Shown here: in pieces, positions 20,826-31,604 of the stretch
How the letters are laid out: each line of letters opens with the position of its first letter
Numbering within the stretch: position 1 is the first letter of the stretch
From: Enterobacteriaceae bacterium RIT714
Lineage (GTDB): Bacteria; Pseudomonadota; Gammaproteobacteria; Enterobacterales; Enterobacteriaceae
Reading direction: 5' to 3'
Length of the DNA stretch: 64,000 nucleotides
Assembly: GCA_009668015.1 (NCBI GenBank)
Contig: WJYB01000002.1
Span: 496,001-560,000 of the forward strand
Position numbers and translations under genes: made by a program
The notes under the pieces: generated by a model
What the model saw: the letters and a program-made list of their open reading frames with translations, nothing else
The model's database searches: none
What the model was told of the DNA's origin: nothing

Positions 20826-21863
20826 TTACAACAGCGCGATACTTCCTGTTATCACCCCACTCACGATGACCAGCACACCGGTCAGCCACAGCGCTTTTGC
20901 CGGAAATGATTTGCGCAGCATAATTAACGACGGCAGGCTCACCGCTGGCAAGGTCATTAATAGCGCCAGCGCAGGCGCAGTTCCCATCCCCGCAAGCATC
21001 ATGGTTTGCACAATCGGAATTTCGGCGGCGGTCGGGATAACGAATAAACATCCGGCTACCGCCATCGCAATAACCCACAGCAGCGTGTTATCGATCGCGC
21101 CATCCGCATGCGGGAACAACCAGACGCGTGCCGCACCCAGAACCAGCACCGCCAAAATGTAGACCGGGATGGTACTCCAGAACAGCTGCCAGAGCGCTTT
21201 GCCCCAGCGGGTAAAGAAATCACCTTGTGGCTCAGGCGCGACTATCTCTGTCGCCACAGACTGTACCTCTTTTTCTCTGACCAGGGACTGCACCAGAGAG
21301 GCGACAATCAGCACGGTAAGCAATCCGGCAACCAGGCGGATCAGCGCAAAATGCCAGCCCAGCACAAACCCCATAAACACCAGCGTAGCGGGGTTGAGGA
21401 GCGGATTACCCATCCAGAAAGCCAGCGCGCCGCCCATCGACACCTGCTGGCGCCGCATGCCTGCCGTAACAGGCGCGGCACAGCAGGAACACATCATCCC
21501 CGGCAGCGAAAATAGCGTCCCCAACAGAGTTCCCTGAAAGCGCGGCTGTCCGAGGGTGCGCATGAGCCAGTTGCGTGGAATAAGTACCTGAATCAGCGAT
21601 CCCAGCAGCACGCCCAACACAGCGGCTTTCCATACGGCCAGGAAGTAGACCATGGCGTAATCCCATGCCGCCTGTAGGGGACTGGCGTCCGCCTGCGCAA
21701 GAATAGATTTGCCAATGTTATGTGTTTCGGCGGCAGTGAACGCTTTGCCGTAATAGGGCTGCCATTTCACATACCAGAGACCAATAATAACGACGATGAA
21801 AAAGAGTGCGGGTTTCCACCACTGAAATGGCGTTGCCGCCTGAGATGAAGACTGACCAGTCAT
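20826..21863 (-). CDS. yraQ: putative permease YraQ
   Basis: 345-residue integral membrane protein of the DUF318/ArsP-like permease family, with about eight to nine membrane segments in two halves. The conserved cysteine motif MMCSCCAAPVTAGMRR is near residue 121 and GNPLLNPAT follows near 152; paired cysteines of this kind bind soft metal or arsenical ligands in ArsP relatives. Substrate unknown. Convergent with dolP across the toxin-immunity insert. Confidence 0.88.
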   Translation of the reverse strand: MTGQSSSQAATPFQWWKPALFFIVVIIGLWYVKWQPYYGKAFTAAETHNIGKSILAQADASPLQAAWDYAMVYFLAVWKAAVLGVLLGSLIQVLIPRNWLMRTLGQPRFQGTLLGTLFSLPGMMCSCCAAPVTAGMRRQQVSMGGALAFWMGNPLLNPATLVFMGFVLGWHFALIRLVAGLLTVLIVASLVQSLVREKEVQSVATEIVAPEPQGDFFTRWGKALWQLFWSTIPVYILAVLVLGAARVWLFPHADGAIDNTLLWVIAMAVAGCLFVIPTAAEIPIVQTMMLAGMGTAPALALLMTLPAVSLPSLIMLRKSFPAKALWLTGVLVIVSGVITGSIALL

Positions 21864-21903
21864 AGCATTCCCCGGGGAGTGTGATTAATTTTGCCCGGCG
21901 AGT

Positions 21904-22548
21904 TTACGCCTCGCCTTTGGCAATATCACGCAGTTTTGCCGAGGGAATAATATTGACGCCTTCCTGCGCCGGGGACAGCGCCTCTTTGAGCATCGCCCGC
22001 GCCACATCACGTGCATCGATTGATTTCCAGTTCCCGGGAAAAAGCTGGAACAACGGAGCAAACAGCGATTCGCTGAAGCGATGCTTTTCACGATCACCCA
22101 TCAGCATCGAAGGACGCACTATGGTGAGCCGGTCCCATTTCTGCGCCATCAGCGCTTCTTCCATTTGTCCTTTTACCTTGTTGTAAAAGAACGGCGAACG
22201 GGGGCTCGCGCCCATCGAACTCACCACCAGAAAATGAGTGGCTCCGAGTTTTTTAGCCGTCAATGCCGTATCTATCACCAGCGTATAGTCGGCATGAATG
22301 AACGCCTCTTTGCTTCCGGCTTCGCGTCGGGTCGTCCCGAGACAGCAAAAGGCGATATCCACCGGATCCTTCACCTGGGCCAGCGCATCAGTCAGCTGCG
22401 GATCGTGAGGATTGAACACACCCGGAATATCGGCCAATGGACGACGGGTCGGGGCCGCGATGTAATTTACCCGCGGATCCTGGATCAGCATCCGCAGTAA
22501 GTGCCCACCCACCAGCCCGGTTGCACCTGTTAATAATACCTGGCTCAT
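21904..22548 (-). CDS. yraR: NAD(P)-binding Rossmann oxidoreductase-like protein YraR
   Basis: 214 residues from the [15 protein letters not shown] start at 22548, which has an AAAGGAGAAAAG ribosome binding site; the open frame continues 17 codons upstream but without a site. The [12 protein letters not shown] glycine motif binds NAD(P), and [12 protein letters not shown] near residue 74 is typical of the HTATIP2/atypical short-chain dehydrogenase group. Substrate unknown. It lies upstream of yraQ on the same strand, 40 bases away. Confidence 0.88.
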   Translation of the reverse strand: MSQVLLTGATGLVGGHLLRMLIQDPRVNYIAAPTRRPLADIPGVFNPHDPQLTDALAQVKDPVDIAFCCLGTTRREAGSKEAFIHADYTLVIDTALTAKKLGATHFLVVSSMGASPRSPFFYNKVKGQMEEALMAQKWDRLTIVRPSMLMGDREKHRFSESLFAPLFQLFPGNWKSIDARDVARAMLKEALSPAQEGVNIIPSAKLRDIAKGEA

Positions 22549-22676
22549 CTTTTCTCCTTTGCAGATTAGTCCGTTTGCGATTTCAGCCTGCTCAACCACA
22601 CTTAGAAGTCTGTTACGGGTAAGTATTTACCACAAACAACGAAAAATCTGTCTGAAGCCAGAACAATGGAGGAAAC

Positions 22677-23195
22677 ATGAGCAAGAAAATAGCCGTCTTG
22701 ATTACCGACGAGTTTGAAGACTCAGAGTTCACCTCTCCTGCCGAGGCGTTCCGCAAAGCGGGGCATGAAGTCGTTACGATTGATAAGCAAGCAGGGAAAA
22801 CGGTGAAAGGCCATAAAGGTGAGGCCAGTGTCACTATTGATAAATCCATTGATGACGTGACCCCGGCACAGTTTGACGCCCTTCTGCTGCCTGGCGGCCA
22901 TTCTCCGGATACGCTGCGCGGTGATGAGCGCTTTGTGACGTTCACACGCGATTTTGTTGCCAGCGGCAAACCGGTCTTTGCTATCTGTCACGGGCCACAG
23001 TTACTGATCAGCGCTGAAGTGGTGCGAGGCCGTAAGCTGACCGCCGTCAAACCGATCGTCATCGATCTTAAAAATGCGGGCGCGGATTTTTACGATCAGG
23101 AAGTGGTGGTTGACCACGATCAGCTGGTGACCAGCCGAACGCCTGACGATCTGCCCGCATTTAACCGCGAAGCGTTACGTCTGCTCGGCGCGTAA
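22677..23195 (+). CDS. yhbO: DJ-1/PfpI family protein deglycase YhbO
   Basis: 172 residues as in E. coli YhbO, which repairs glyoxal- and methylglyoxal-glycated proteins and aids stress survival. The nucleophile elbow AICHGPQ contains Cys104; Glu15-area residues (DEFEDSEF) and His105 complete the family's site. Cytoplasmic. Preceded by a GGAGGAAAC ribosome binding site. The 3' end overlaps the convergent yhbP by 21 bases. Confidence 0.94.
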   Translation: MSKKIAVLITDEFEDSEFTSPAEAFRKAGHEVVTIDKQAGKTVKGHKGEASVTIDKSIDDVTPAQFDALLLPGGHSPDTLRGDERFVTFTRDFVASGKPVFAICHGPQLLISAEVVRGRKLTAVKPIVIDLKNAGADFYDQEVVVDHDQLVTSRTPDDLPAFNREALRLLGA

Positions 23196-23609
23196 CCAGT
23201 GACGTTTTTTACCAAAGCCCAGCGTGTTGTCGGTGAATTTTATTTCGTCGAGGCGAATTTCCCAAACGGGCGCTGACAACGCAAGCGCGACAGGAAAGCG
23301 ACGCGTGTAGTGCTGACGCATGGCGTTGCTTTCCTCCCCCTCCAGACGACGGATCTCACCTTTAAATTGCACGCCACGAATCAGTGCGACGTTCTTAGGC
23401 TGGCCGTTTACCGTCCCGGCCACTTTGGCTTGCTGGCCGGTCATTTGCGCATGCCGCGTTTTATCTTCACTTAACAGATAAAATGCGACTTTCACCGGAT
23501 CGTAATAATAAAATGCATTCGCACACCACAGCTCATCGTCCTGATGGACACACCAGGTCACGACATGCTGCTTTGCCAGCCAGCGGTTAATGGCAGCCAG
23601 AGTTTCCAT
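23175..23609 (-). CDS. yhbP: UPF0306 protein YhbP
   Basis: 144 residues (147 in E. coli). Split-barrel flavin-binding fold of the pyridoxamine-phosphate-oxidase-like type by family; [17 protein letters not shown] near residue 35 and [15 protein letters not shown] near 80 are recognisable. Function not known. Its 3' end overlaps that of yhbO by 21 bases on the opposite strand, and it diverges from yhbQ. Confidence 0.88.
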   Translation of the reverse strand: METLAAINRWLAKQHVVTWCVHQDDELWCANAFYYYDPVKVAFYLLSEDKTRHAQMTGQQAKVAGTVNGQPKNVALIRGVQFKGEIRRLEGEESNAMRQHYTRRFPVALALSAPVWEIRLDEIKFTDNTLGFGKKRHWLRAEQT

Positions 23610-23665
23610 TTTCGTTCTCTCTCATGCTATCTTGCGTTCACCTTAACATACTGAATAAACGTACT

Positions 23666-23965
23666 GTGTGCTGGTTTCTCTATCTAGTCCGAACGGCTAA
23701 TAATGCGCTCTATACGGGAGTGACAACCGATGTTGCCCGGCGTTTCCTTGAGCATCAGTCGGGGAAAGGGGCCAAAGCGCTGCGGGGTAAAGGTGAACTG
23801 ATGCTTGCCTTTTCGGCACCCGTTGGTGAGCGCTCACTGGCGCTGAAGATGGAATACCGCATCAAGCAGATGACGAAGCGCCAGAAAGAGCGCCTCGTCG
23901 CCGGGGATGGTTCGTTTGAGGCGCTACGTGAGAGCCTGCAAACGCTGGCGGTTAAAAGCGATTGA
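23666..23965 (+). CDS. yhbQ: GIY-YIG domain protein YhbQ
   Basis: Small single-domain GIY-YIG nuclease-like protein. The signature appears as WFLYLVRT then ALYTGVT, with [15 protein letters not shown] following. I place the start at the GTG at 23666, giving 99 residues against 100 in E. coli; no ATG lies near this point and the ribosome binding site is weak. An ATG at 23624 would add 14 residues not seen in E. coli. The 3' end overlaps yhbS by 14 bases. Cellular role uncertain. Confidence 0.85.
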   Translation: MCWFLYLVRTANNALYTGVTTDVARRFLEHQSGKGAKALRGKGELMLAFSAPVGERSLALKMEYRIKQMTKRQKERLVAGDGSFEALRESLQTLAVKSD

Positions 23966-24455
23966 AGTGGTCGTGATACTCAACAAGACCATTCACGCCA
24001 TTAAACGCATCGTCGGCCAGACGGTGCACCTGAAATGCAGACTCGGATCCCGGCCAGCGACAGTGTAGATCGTAATCGGCAGCCGGTTCGAAGCCTAAGC
24101 GTCCATAGAACGCCGGATCGCCCAGCGCCACGACCGCCGCGTAGCCAAACTCATTCAGTGAATCCAGCCCTTCATACACTAATTTCCGTGCCAGACCCTG
24201 ACCGCGATAGTGTTCATCTACCGCCAGCGGCGCCATTCCGACCCACTGGAGTTCCTCACCCTGAACAGCCACCGGACTGAACGCCACATAACCGATAACC
24301 TGGCCTTCGTCATCCGTTGCCACCAGCCCCAGCGTGATCAGTCCGTCTTCACGGAGATCGTGGACCAGTCGGGCCTCGCCGTCCTCAGGGAACGAACGAC
24401 GTAATAATGCATCGATACCAGGAGCATCAATCCCAATTTCAACTCGAATCAGCAT
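23952..24455 (-). CDS. yhbS: GNAT family acetyltransferase YhbS
   Basis: 167 residues, as in E. coli. The acetyl-CoA pyrophosphate loop is seen in [12 protein letters not shown] near residue 85, and [14 protein letters not shown] near 110 is the usual GNAT C-terminal signature. Substrate unproven. The start overlaps the end of ubiT by 7 bases, so the two are co-transcribed. Confidence 0.9.
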   Translation of the reverse strand: MLIRVEIGIDAPGIDALLRRSFPEDGEARLVHDLREDGLITLGLVATDDEGQVIGYVAFSPVAVQGEELQWVGMAPLAVDEHYRGQGLARKLVYEGLDSLNEFGYAAVVALGDPAFYGRLGFEPAADYDLHCRWPGSESAFQVHRLADDAFNGVNGLVEYHDHFNRF

Positions 24456-24973
24456 GGCTCACCTACTGAAGTGTGTTTACTTTCAGGCGGGTTTTTCAGA
24501 CCAGCCTCAACAAAATCAGCCATTTGCATCAGCGCCGTGCGCAGCGGCTTAGGCATCTGATCCAGCTCAATGGCGTCCATTAAATTTTTGACGTACAGGC
24601 CCAGCTCGGTATCGCCTTCAATGACCAGACGGCGCTGGAAAAAGAGTGTGTCCGGGTCCTGTTTACGCGCGGCGATCATCAACAGATCGCTGGCGTTCGC
24701 GCTGAAACTGACATCCGCGATGGCTGATTCACTGACGATCAGCCGATCGTTCTCAACGGATGTAAACCAGCGCAGTCCAATGTCACGAACTTCGATACTC
24801 AGCCAGCGGCCTTCGAGAAACTCCAGCTCGCCCTCTTCAAGGGCCTGCCGAAATTGCCAGCTCAGCACTTGCTGCAGAAGCTGACGCTTAAGGGCGAACG
24901 GCGCGAGTTTTACCGGCACGCTCAGCATTGATGGACCAAATTGTACGAGTCGTGAACGCAGTTTTTCCAGCAC
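24449..24973 (-). CDS. ubiT: SCP2-domain lipid-binding protein UbiT (YhbT)
   Basis: Accessory factor for oxygen-independent ubiquinone synthesis; its SCP2 domain (about residues 35-150) binds quinone precursors. I choose the GTG at 24973, with GGGAG eight bases upstream, giving 174 residues exactly as in E. coli; the frame also offers an ATG 14 codons upstream without conservation. SFSANASDLLMIAARKQDPDTLFFQRRL is the conserved core. Divergent from ubiU, about 220 bases apart, in a region that is FNR-controlled in E. coli. Confidence 0.93.
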   Translation of the reverse strand: MLEKLRSRLVQFGPSMLSVPVKLAPFALKRQLLQQVLSWQFRQALEEGELEFLEGRWLSIEVRDIGLRWFTSVENDRLIVSESAIADVSFSANASDLLMIAARKQDPDTLFFQRRLVIEGDTELGLYVKNLMDAIELDQMPKPLRTALMQMADFVEAGLKNPPESKHTSVGEPC

Positions 24974-25192
24974 GAGCTTTACTCCCTGATAGCGATAATC
25001 CCGATATTTTGCCATATACGGCGGCGGCCGTAGCGGCGTAAATCAACAAACCGTCTTCCGGTATCATTCATTATTGGTGTCATCAATACGCCATTAACTG
25101 CCTTAAATCAAAAATTGTCGCGTGGAGGTTAATTAAACTCCCCGTTCGTTAACAATTTTGTGCCCTCTGGGCAGCGAACGTCAGGATAAATT

Positions 25193-26188
25193 ATGGAGCT
25201 GCTCTGTCCAGCCGGAAACCTTCCGGCACTTAAAGCGGCCATCGAAAACGGTGCCGATGCGGTCTATATCGGGCTGAAAGATGACACCAATGCCCGTCAT
25301 TTTGCGGGTCTCAACTTCACGGAGAAAAAACTCCAGGAAGCAGTGAACTTCGTTCACCAGCATCGCCGCAAGTTACATATTGCCATCAATACGTTTGCGC
25401 ATCCTGATGGCTATGCGCGCTGGCAGCGCGCCGTGGATATGGCGGCACAGCTGGGGGCGGATGCGTTGATCCTCGCCGACCTCGCTATGCTGGAGTATGC
25501 CGCAGAACGCTATCCGCATATTGAGCGCCATGTCTCTGTTCAGGCCTCGGCCACCAACGAAGAAGCCGTACGCTTTTATCATCGTCACTTTGACGTCGCC
25601 CGCGTGGTGTTACCGCGCGTACTGTCTATTCATCAGGTTAAGCAACTGGCGCGCGTCTCGCCAGTGCCACTGGAAGTTTTTGCCTTCGGCAGCCTGTGCA
25701 TCATGGCTGAGGGCCGTTGCTACCTCTCATCCTATTTAACCGGCGAATCGCCGAACACCGTTGGGGCATGCTCCCCTGCCCGCTTTGTCCGCTGGCAGCA
25801 GACGCCGCAGGGGCTGGAATCACGCCTGAACGATGTGCTGATCGACCGCTATCAGGATGGCGAAAATGCGGGCTATCCGACGCTGTGCAAAGGCCGTTAT
25901 CTGGTGGACGGCGAGCGTTATCACGCGCTGGAAGAACCCACCAGCCTCAATACTCTGGAATTACTTCCGGAGCTGCTGGCGGCCAACATCGCCTCCGTCA
26001 AAATTGAAGGCCGCCAGCGCAGCCCGGCATATGTCAGCCAGGTGGCGAAAGTGTGGCGTCAGGCGATTGATCGCTGTATGGCTGACCCGCAGAACTATGC
26101 GCCGCAGCCGGCCTGGATGGAGACCCTTGGGGCAATGTCCGAAGGCACGCAAACTACGCTTGGTGCGTATCACCGTAAATGGCAGTGA
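25193..26188 (+). CDS. ubiU: oxygen-independent ubiquinone hydroxylation protein UbiU (YhbU)
   Basis: U32 peptidase-family protein that carries a 4Fe-4S cluster and works as a heterodimer with UbiV in anaerobic hydroxylation of ubiquinone precursors. 331 residues. N-terminal ELLCPAGNLPALKAAIENGADAVY-type barrel start; cluster cysteines are seen in SLCIMAEGRCYLSSY (near 169 and 176), VGACSPA (near 193) and TLCKGRY (near 232). Older annotation as protease or collagenase is misleading. Eight bases before ubiV. Confidence 0.95.
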   Translation: MELLCPAGNLPALKAAIENGADAVYIGLKDDTNARHFAGLNFTEKKLQEAVNFVHQHRRKLHIAINTFAHPDGYARWQRAVDMAAQLGADALILADLAMLEYAAERYPHIERHVSVQASATNEEAVRFYHRHFDVARVVLPRVLSIHQVKQLARVSPVPLEVFAFGSLCIMAEGRCYLSSYLTGESPNTVGACSPARFVRWQQTPQGLESRLNDVLIDRYQDGENAGYPTLCKGRYLVDGERYHALEEPTSLNTLELLPELLAANIASVKIEGRQRSPAYVSQVAKVWRQAIDRCMADPQNYAPQPAWMETLGAMSEGTQTTLGAYHRKWQ

Positions 26189-26196
26189 GATAACTC

Positions 26197-27075
26197 ATGA
26201 AATATTCATTAGGACCGGTGCTCTATTACTGGTCAAAAGAGACGCTGGAGGACTTTTACCAGCAGGCGGCGGCCAGTAGCGCCGACACGATTTATCTCGG
26301 TGAATCGGTGTGCAGCAAGCGTCGGGCAACCAAAGTGGGCGACTGGCTGGATATGGCGAAAAGCCTCGCCGGCAGCGGCAAGCAGGTGGTGCTTTCAACG
26401 CTTGCGCTGGTACAGGCGTCATCGGAACTGGGCGAAATTAAACGCTACGTCGAGAACGGTGATTTCCTGCTGGAAGCGAGCGATCTTGGCGTGGTGAATA
26501 TGTGCGCCGAGCGCAAACTGCCGTTTGTCGCAGGGCATGCGTTGAACTGCTATAACGCTGTCACGCTGCGCCTGCTGCTGAAACAGGGGATGACGCGTTG
26601 GTGCATGCCGGTGGAGCTGTCACGAGACTGGCTCATTAATTTGCTGAATCAGTGTGAAGAGCTGGGTATTCGCGATCGGTTTGAAGTGGAAGTGCTGAGT
26701 TACGGGCATCTGCCGCTGGCGTACTCCGCGCGCTGCTTTACCGCTCGCTCGGAAGATCGTCCTAAAGATGAGTGCGAAACCTGCTGCATCAAATATCCCA
26801 ACGGGCGCAGTGTGCTGTCGCAGGAGAATCAGCAAGTCTTTGTGCTTAACGGCATTCAGACCATGAGCGGCTATGTTTACAACCTGGGCAACGAATTAAC
26901 GTCGATGAAAGGCGTGGTGGATATGGTGCGCCTGTCACCGCTGGATACTGACGTGTTTGCGATGCTGGATGCGTTTCGCGCCAATGAAAACGGGGCCGCG
27001 CCCCTACCGCTGACGGCAAACAGCGACTGCAATGGTTACTGGAAACGTCTCGCCGGGCTGGAGCTACAGGCCTGA
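26197..27075 (+). CDS. ubiV: oxygen-independent ubiquinone hydroxylation protein UbiV (YhbV)
   Basis: 292-residue partner of UbiU, also U32 family with a 4Fe-4S cluster. Cysteines likely to hold the cluster are Cys39 in SVCSKRR and, near residues 180-197, the set in SARCFTARS and ECETCCIKYP. Starts 8 bases after the ubiU stop, so one operon. Works when oxygen is absent in place of UbiI, UbiH and UbiF. Confidence 0.95.
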   Translation: MKYSLGPVLYYWSKETLEDFYQQAAASSADTIYLGESVCSKRRATKVGDWLDMAKSLAGSGKQVVLSTLALVQASSELGEIKRYVENGDFLLEASDLGVVNMCAERKLPFVAGHALNCYNAVTLRLLLKQGMTRWCMPVELSRDWLINLLNQCEELGIRDRFEVEVLSYGHLPLAYSARCFTARSEDRPKDECETCCIKYPNGRSVLSQENQQVFVLNGIQTMSGYVYNLGNELTSMKGVVDMVRLSPLDTDVFAMLDAFRANENGAAPLPLTANSDCNGYWKRLAGLELQA

Positions 27076-27208
27076 ATTTACCCAAAATCATTTAAGCTGT
27101 CGCCAGGCGGCCGCTTAAGGGTTGACGCGTAAAAGCTCACTTTGTTAACAACGGTTATTAAATTTTAATGCAATATTAAAAGATTCACCGTCGACAAAGT
27201 GAGCTGCT

Positions 27209-28216
27209 ATGACAGATAAATCCATTCCCTTTTCGGTGCTCGATCTGGCACCGATCCCTGAAGGCTCCTCTGCAGGAGTGGCCTTTTCTCATTCTCTGGA
27301 TCTTGCTCGTCTCGCTGAACAGCGTGGATATCATCGCTACTGGCTGGCGGAGCATCACAATATGGTGGGTATCGCCAGCGCCGCAACTTCGGTGCTGATT
27401 GGTTATCTGGCAGCGAATACCACCACGCTGCATCTCGGCTCGGGCGGCGTAATGCTTCCGAACCACTCCCCGCTGGTTATTGCCGAGCAGTTTGGTACGC
27501 TGAATACGCTCTACCCAGGGCGAATTGATTTAGGGCTTGGACGTGCGCCTGGCAGCGATCAGCCGACTATGCGCGCGCTGCGTCGCCATATGAGCGGCGA
27601 TATTGATAACTTCCCGCGTGACGTGGCAGAGCTGGTGGATTGGTTCGATGTGCGTGATCCCAATCCGCTGGTGCGGCCGGTTCCAGGCTATGGCGAAAAG
27701 ATCCCGGTGTGGCTATTAGGCTCAAGCCTCTACAGTGCACAGCTGGCGGCCCAGCTCGGCCTGCCTTTTGCCTTCGCTTCTCACTTTGCTCCGGATATGC
27801 TGCACCAGGCGCTGCATCTCTATCGCACCCACTTCAAACCGTCCGAACGGCTGGAAAAACCGTACGCGATGGTCTGTATCAACATCATCGCCGCCGACAG
27901 CAATCGCGATGCGGAATTCCTCTTTACCTCGATGCAGCAGGCTTTTGCGAAGCTGCGCCGTGGCGAGAGCGGACAACTCCCGCCGCCGGTGGAGAATATG
28001 CATCAGCTATGGTCAGCGTCGGAACAGTACGGTGTGCAGCAGGCGTTGAGTATGTCGCTGGTGGGCGATAAGGCTAAAGTACGTCATGGACTGGAGTCGG
28101 TTCTGCGCGAAACGCAGGCGGATGAGATTATGGTTAACGGCCAGATTTTCGATCATCAGGCCCGTCTGCATTCGTTTGATCTGGCAATGCAGGTGAAAGA
28201 GGAACTGCTGGGCTAG
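27209..28216 (+). CDS. yhbW: luciferase-like monooxygenase YhbW
   Basis: 335-residue TIM-barrel flavin-dependent oxidoreductase of the bacterial luciferase family. Family features: [10 protein letters not shown] near residue 45, [14 protein letters not shown] near 80, and [17 protein letters not shown] near 110. Substrate unknown; in E. coli it sits next to ubiUV, as here, but 133 bases separate it from ubiV and it may have its own promoter. Confidence 0.92.
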   Translation: MTDKSIPFSVLDLAPIPEGSSAGVAFSHSLDLARLAEQRGYHRYWLAEHHNMVGIASAATSVLIGYLAANTTTLHLGSGGVMLPNHSPLVIAEQFGTLNTLYPGRIDLGLGRAPGSDQPTMRALRRHMSGDIDNFPRDVAELVDWFDVRDPNPLVRPVPGYGEKIPVWLLGSSLYSAQLAAQLGLPFAFASHFAPDMLHQALHLYRTHFKPSERLEKPYAMVCINIIAADSNRDAEFLFTSMQQAFAKLRRGESGQLPPPVENMHQLWSASEQYGVQQALSMSLVGDKAKVRHGLESVLRETQADEIMVNGQIFDHQARLHSFDLAMQVKEELLG

Positions 28217-28256
28217 TCCGTCGTTAAGCTCTTCATCCCTCTTCAGAGAGAGGGAC

Positions 28257-28293
28257 AAAAAGCCCGGTAAGCGTCACGCCGACCGGGCTTTTT
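28257..28293. terminator. bidirectional terminator between yhbW and mtr
   Basis: AAAAAGCCCGGT and ACCGGGCTTTTT form a 12-base inverted repeat around a 13-base loop, with T-runs in both directions, serving the convergent genes yhbW and mtr. Confidence 0.9.
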
Positions 28294-28295
28294 GT

Positions 28296-29540
28296 TTACT
28301 GATACACCGGCAATAGATCAAAGCTCGACAGAATATGGACCAGTGCGTTGCCGATACCAAAGACCAGAATCAGCGCAATCATCGGCTTTCCGCCCCAGAC
28401 GCGGAATTTTGGGCTACCGAAGCGTTTACGTGATTTACGGGCCAGCAGCGCCGGAACGATCGCCGCCCAGATGGTGGCCGCTAAACCAGCATAACCAATG
28501 GCATACAGGAAACCGTTCGGCCAGAGCAGGCCACCGACAATCGGCGGCAGGAAAGTCAGCAGTGCTGTTTTCAAACGCCCGGTTGCGGAATCATCAAAGC
28601 CAAAGAGGTCGGCCAGATAGTCAAACAGGCCCAGGGTCACCCCCAGGAATGAACTGGCCACCGCGAAGTTGGAGAAGACGACCAACAGCAGATCCAGGCT
28701 ACGGCTGTTCAGCACGCCGCTCAGCGCCTGCACCAGTACATCAATGTTACCGCCCTTCTGGGCGATACCGATAAAGTCAGGGCGCGGGATATTGCCCATC
28801 GTCCCCAGCAACCAAATCACGTACAGACCCAGCGCCAGCAGCGTACCGTAAACCAGGCAGCGAATAATGGTGCGAGGATCTTTGCCGTAATACTTCATCA
28901 GACTCGGTACATTGCCGTGATAACCAAACGATGCCAGACAGAACGGCAGAGTCATCAGCAAATACGGTGAGTACGATGCGTGGCTTTCTGCCACGTTAAA
29001 CAGTGTTGCTGGTGTGACGTGCCCCAGCAGGCTTCCGAAGGTCAGAAAGAAGGTGATGACCTTGGCGCCGAGTACGATGGCGGTCATGCGACTTACCGCT
29101 TTGGTGCTCATCCAGACGATAAACGCCACCGCCAGCGCGAAGACCAGTCCCGCGAGGCGTGCGGGAACGTTCAGCGACATTTCGGAAAACGTATGATGCA
29201 GTATCGAGCCACTGGCAGAAATGTAGGCGTAGGTCAGTATGTAAAGCACGAAGGCAATAGAGATGCCATTCACGACGTTCCATCCTTTACCCAGCAGATC
29301 TTTGGTGATGGTGTCAAAGCTCGACCCGATGCGATAGTTCAGATTAGCTTCGAGGATCATCAGCCCGGAATGCAGCATGCAAAACCAGGTAAACACCAGC
29401 GCTGCCAGCGACCAGAAGAACCACGCACCGGACATGACCACCGGCAGAGAAAACATCCCTGCACCGATAATCGTCCCGCCGATAATCACCACGCCGCCAA
29501 GCAGCGAGGGTGACGTTTGAGTGGTGGTTAGTGTCGCCAT
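28296..29540 (-). CDS. mtr: high-affinity tryptophan permease Mtr
   Basis: Inner-membrane tryptophan:H+ symporter of the HAAAP family with eleven membrane segments. The [11 protein letters not shown] start at 29540 gives 414 residues, as in E. coli; eight extra in-frame codons upstream are not conserved. [15 protein letters not shown] near residue 20 is the family's first unwound helix. A TrpR-type operator lies 53 bases upstream. TnaB is the alternative paralogue, excluded by context and sequence. Confidence 0.97.
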   Translation of the reverse strand: MATLTTTQTSPSLLGGVVIIGGTIIGAGMFSLPVVMSGAWFFWSLAALVFTWFCMLHSGLMILEANLNYRIGSSFDTITKDLLGKGWNVVNGISIAFVLYILTYAYISASGSILHHTFSEMSLNVPARLAGLVFALAVAFIVWMSTKAVSRMTAIVLGAKVITFFLTFGSLLGHVTPATLFNVAESHASYSPYLLMTLPFCLASFGYHGNVPSLMKYYGKDPRTIIRCLVYGTLLALGLYVIWLLGTMGNIPRPDFIGIAQKGGNIDVLVQALSGVLNSRSLDLLLVVFSNFAVASSFLGVTLGLFDYLADLFGFDDSATGRLKTALLTFLPPIVGGLLWPNGFLYAIGYAGLAATIWAAIVPALLARKSRKRFGSPKFRVWGGKPMIALILVFGIGNALVHILSSFDLLPVYQ

Positions 29541-29592
29541 ACAGCCATTTCTCCAGTTGATCATTTTGCTACTGCATTTTAATGTGTCGCAC

Positions 29593-29612
29593 TGTACCAG
29601 TACGATAGTACA
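29593..29612 (-). promoter_or_regulatory. TrpR operator of mtr
   Basis: The minus strand reads TGTACTATCGTACTGGTACA, matching the GTACT...AGTAC-type Trp repressor operator known at E. coli mtr. Binding of TrpR with tryptophan here would block mtr transcription. TyrR boxes are also expected but I did not find convincing ones. Confidence 0.7.
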
Positions 29613-29626
29613 AATGGAATAAAAAA

Positions 29627-29651
29627 AGCCCCGATAGTCTTTATCGGGGCT
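29627..29651 (-). terminator. deaD terminator
   Basis: AGCCCCGATA and TATCGGGGCT form the stem; on the minus strand seven T residues follow. It lies 31 bases past the deaD stop and just upstream of the mtr operator. Confidence 0.9.
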
Positions 29652-29681
29652 GTAATGATTACTTTACGCTGAAACTACGCT

Positions 29682-31604
29682 TTACGCGTCGCGACGACGG
29701 CTGGTGCCTTCTTCACGACGTGGACCACGGTTTTCACGACGTTCACCGCTGAAGCGACCTGCACCGGCTGGTGCTGCGCCATCACGACGAGGACCACGAC
29801 CGCCTTCACGACGCTCGCCGCCGCCGAAGCTACGACGTTCACCCGCTGGACGATCGCCTTCACGGCGAGGACCACGATCAGGACGCGGCTGGGCATCGCC
29901 CATCAGCTGCATATTCATCGGCTTGTTCAGGATGCGGGTGCGAGTAAAGTGCTGCAGAACTTCGCCCGGCATGCCTTTTGGCAGTTCGATGGTAGAGTGA
30001 GTACCGAACAGCTTGATGTTACCGATGTAACGGCTGCTGATATCGCCTTCGTTAGCGATAGCGCCAACGATATGACGAACTTCAACACCATCATCACGGC
30101 CAACTTCAATGCGGTACAGCTCCATATCGCCAGCGTCACGACGCTCACGACGTGGACGGTCTTCACCGCTACGCTCAGGACGGTCGCCACGTGGGCCACG
30201 GTCATTACGATCGTTACCACGACGTTCGAAACGCTCATCACGCTCACGGAACTCACGCTTAGGACGCATCGGAGCATCAGGCGGCACGATCAGAGCGCGT
30301 TCGCCCTGTGCCATTTTCAGCAGCGCTGCAGCCAGAGTTTCGATATCCAGCTCTTCACCTTCCACGGTCGGCTGGATTTGCGCCAGCAGTGCGCGGTACT
30401 GATCCAGATCGCTGCTTTCCAGCTGCTGCTGTACTTTCGCGGCGAATTTTTCCAGACGGCGTTTGCCCAGCAGTTCTGCGTTCGGCAGGTCTGCTTCTGG
30501 AATGGTCAGCTTCATGGTGCGTTCAATGTTACGCAGCAGACGACGCTCGCGGTTCTCAACGAACAGCAGAGCACGGCCAGCACGACCTGCACGACCGGTA
30601 CGGCCGATACGGTGAACGTAAGACTCGGAATCCATAGGGATGTCGTAGTTCACAACCAGGCTGATACGCTCTACGTCCAGACCACGTGCTGCCACGTCGG
30701 TTGCAATCAGGATATCCAGACGACCGTCTTTCAGACGCTCCAGAGTTTGTTCACGCAGAGACTGGTTCATGTCACCGTTCAGCGCTGCGCTGCTATAGCC
30801 GCTACGTTCCAGTGCTTCGGCCACTTCCAGGGTCGCATTTTTGGTACGCACGAAGATAATCGCCGCATCAAAATCTTCTGCTTCCAGGAAACGTACCAGC
30901 GCTTCGTTTTTACGCATACCGTACACAGACCAGTAGCTCTGGCTGATGTCCGGGCGAGTGGTTACGCTGGACTGGATACGCACTTCCTGCGGATCCTTCA
31001 TGAAACGACGGGTAATGCGACGAATCGCTTCCGGCATCGTTGCAGAGAACAGAGCGGTCTGATGACCTTCTGGGATCTGCGCCATAATCGTTTCTACGTC
31101 TTCGATGAAGCCCATGCGGAGCATTTCGTCAGCTTCATCCAGAACCAGACCACTCAGTTTAGAGAGATCCAGCGTACCGCGTTTCAGGTGATCCAACAGA
31201 CGGCCTGGCGTACCGACAACAATCTGTGGACCCTGACGCAGGGCGCGTAACTGCACGTCATAACGCTGGCCGCCGTAAAGGGCTACCACGTTCACGCCGC
31301 GCATGTGTTTAGAGAATTCAGTCATAGCTTCCGCAACCTGAACAGCCAGTTCACGGGTCGGAGCCAGTACGAGGATCTGCGGTGCACGCAGGTCCGGATC
31401 AATGTTGTGCAGCAGTGGCAGCGAGAATGCTGCAGTTTTACCGCTACCAGTCTGGGCCATGCCCAGCACGTCACGACCAGAGAGTAAATGCGGAATACAT
31501 TCAGCCTGGATCGGAGATGGTTTTTCGTAACCCAGATCGTTAAGGGCTTCAAGGATAGTGGCCTTCAGGCCCAGATCTGCAAAAGTGGTTTCGAATTCAG
31601 CCAT
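29682..31604 (-). CDS. deaD: DEAD-box RNA helicase DeaD (CsdA)
   Basis: Cold-shock ATP-dependent RNA helicase for 50S assembly and mRNA turnover. 640 residues from [12 protein letters not shown] at 31604 (E. coli 629); the frame continues upstream but that part is the yrbN leader region. Motifs in order: Walker A AQTGSGKT (about 50), PTRELA, GTPGRL, DEAD in VLDEADEML (about 156), SAT, and [10 protein letters not shown] (about 330). A DbpA-like RNA-binding domain (about 485-560) is followed by an Arg/Gly-rich tail, slightly longer than in E. coli. Confidence 0.97.
   Translation of the reverse strand: MAEFETTFADLGLKATILEALNDLGYEKPSPIQAECIPHLLSGRDVLGMAQTGSGKTAAFSLPLLHNIDPDLRAPQILVLAPTRELAVQVAEAMTEFSKHMRGVNVVALYGGQRYDVQLRALRQGPQIVVGTPGRLLDHLKRGTLDLSKLSGLVLDEADEMLRMGFIEDVETIMAQIPEGHQTALFSATMPEAIRRITRRFMKDPQEVRIQSSVTTRPDISQSYWSVYGMRKNEALVRFLEAEDFDAAIIFVRTKNATLEVAEALERSGYSSAALNGDMNQSLREQTLERLKDGRLDILIATDVAARGLDVERISLVVNYDIPMDSESYVHRIGRTGRAGRAGRALLFVENRERRLLRNIERTMKLTIPEADLPNAELLGKRRLEKFAAKVQQQLESSDLDQYRALLAQIQPTVEGEELDIETLAAALLKMAQGERALIVPPDAPMRPKREFRERDERFERRGNDRNDRGPRGDRPERSGEDRPRRERRDAGDMELYRIEVGRDDGVEVRHIVGAIANEGDISSRYIGNIKLFGTHSTIELPKGMPGEVLQHFTRTRILNKPMNMQLMGDAQPRPDRGPRREGDRPAGERRSFGGGERREGGRGPRRDGAAPAGAGRFSGERRENRGPRREEGTSRRRDA

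Noticed and set aside
25095-25115. Possible FNR site upstream of ubiU
   Set aside because: Only an ATCAA half-site is visible and the other half does not match, so I did not list it although FNR control is known in E. coli.
29949-31250. 433-codon plus-strand open frame opposite deaD
   Set aside because: Antisense shadow of a highly expressed gene with strong codon bias; Thr/Phe/Ala-rich low-complexity product.
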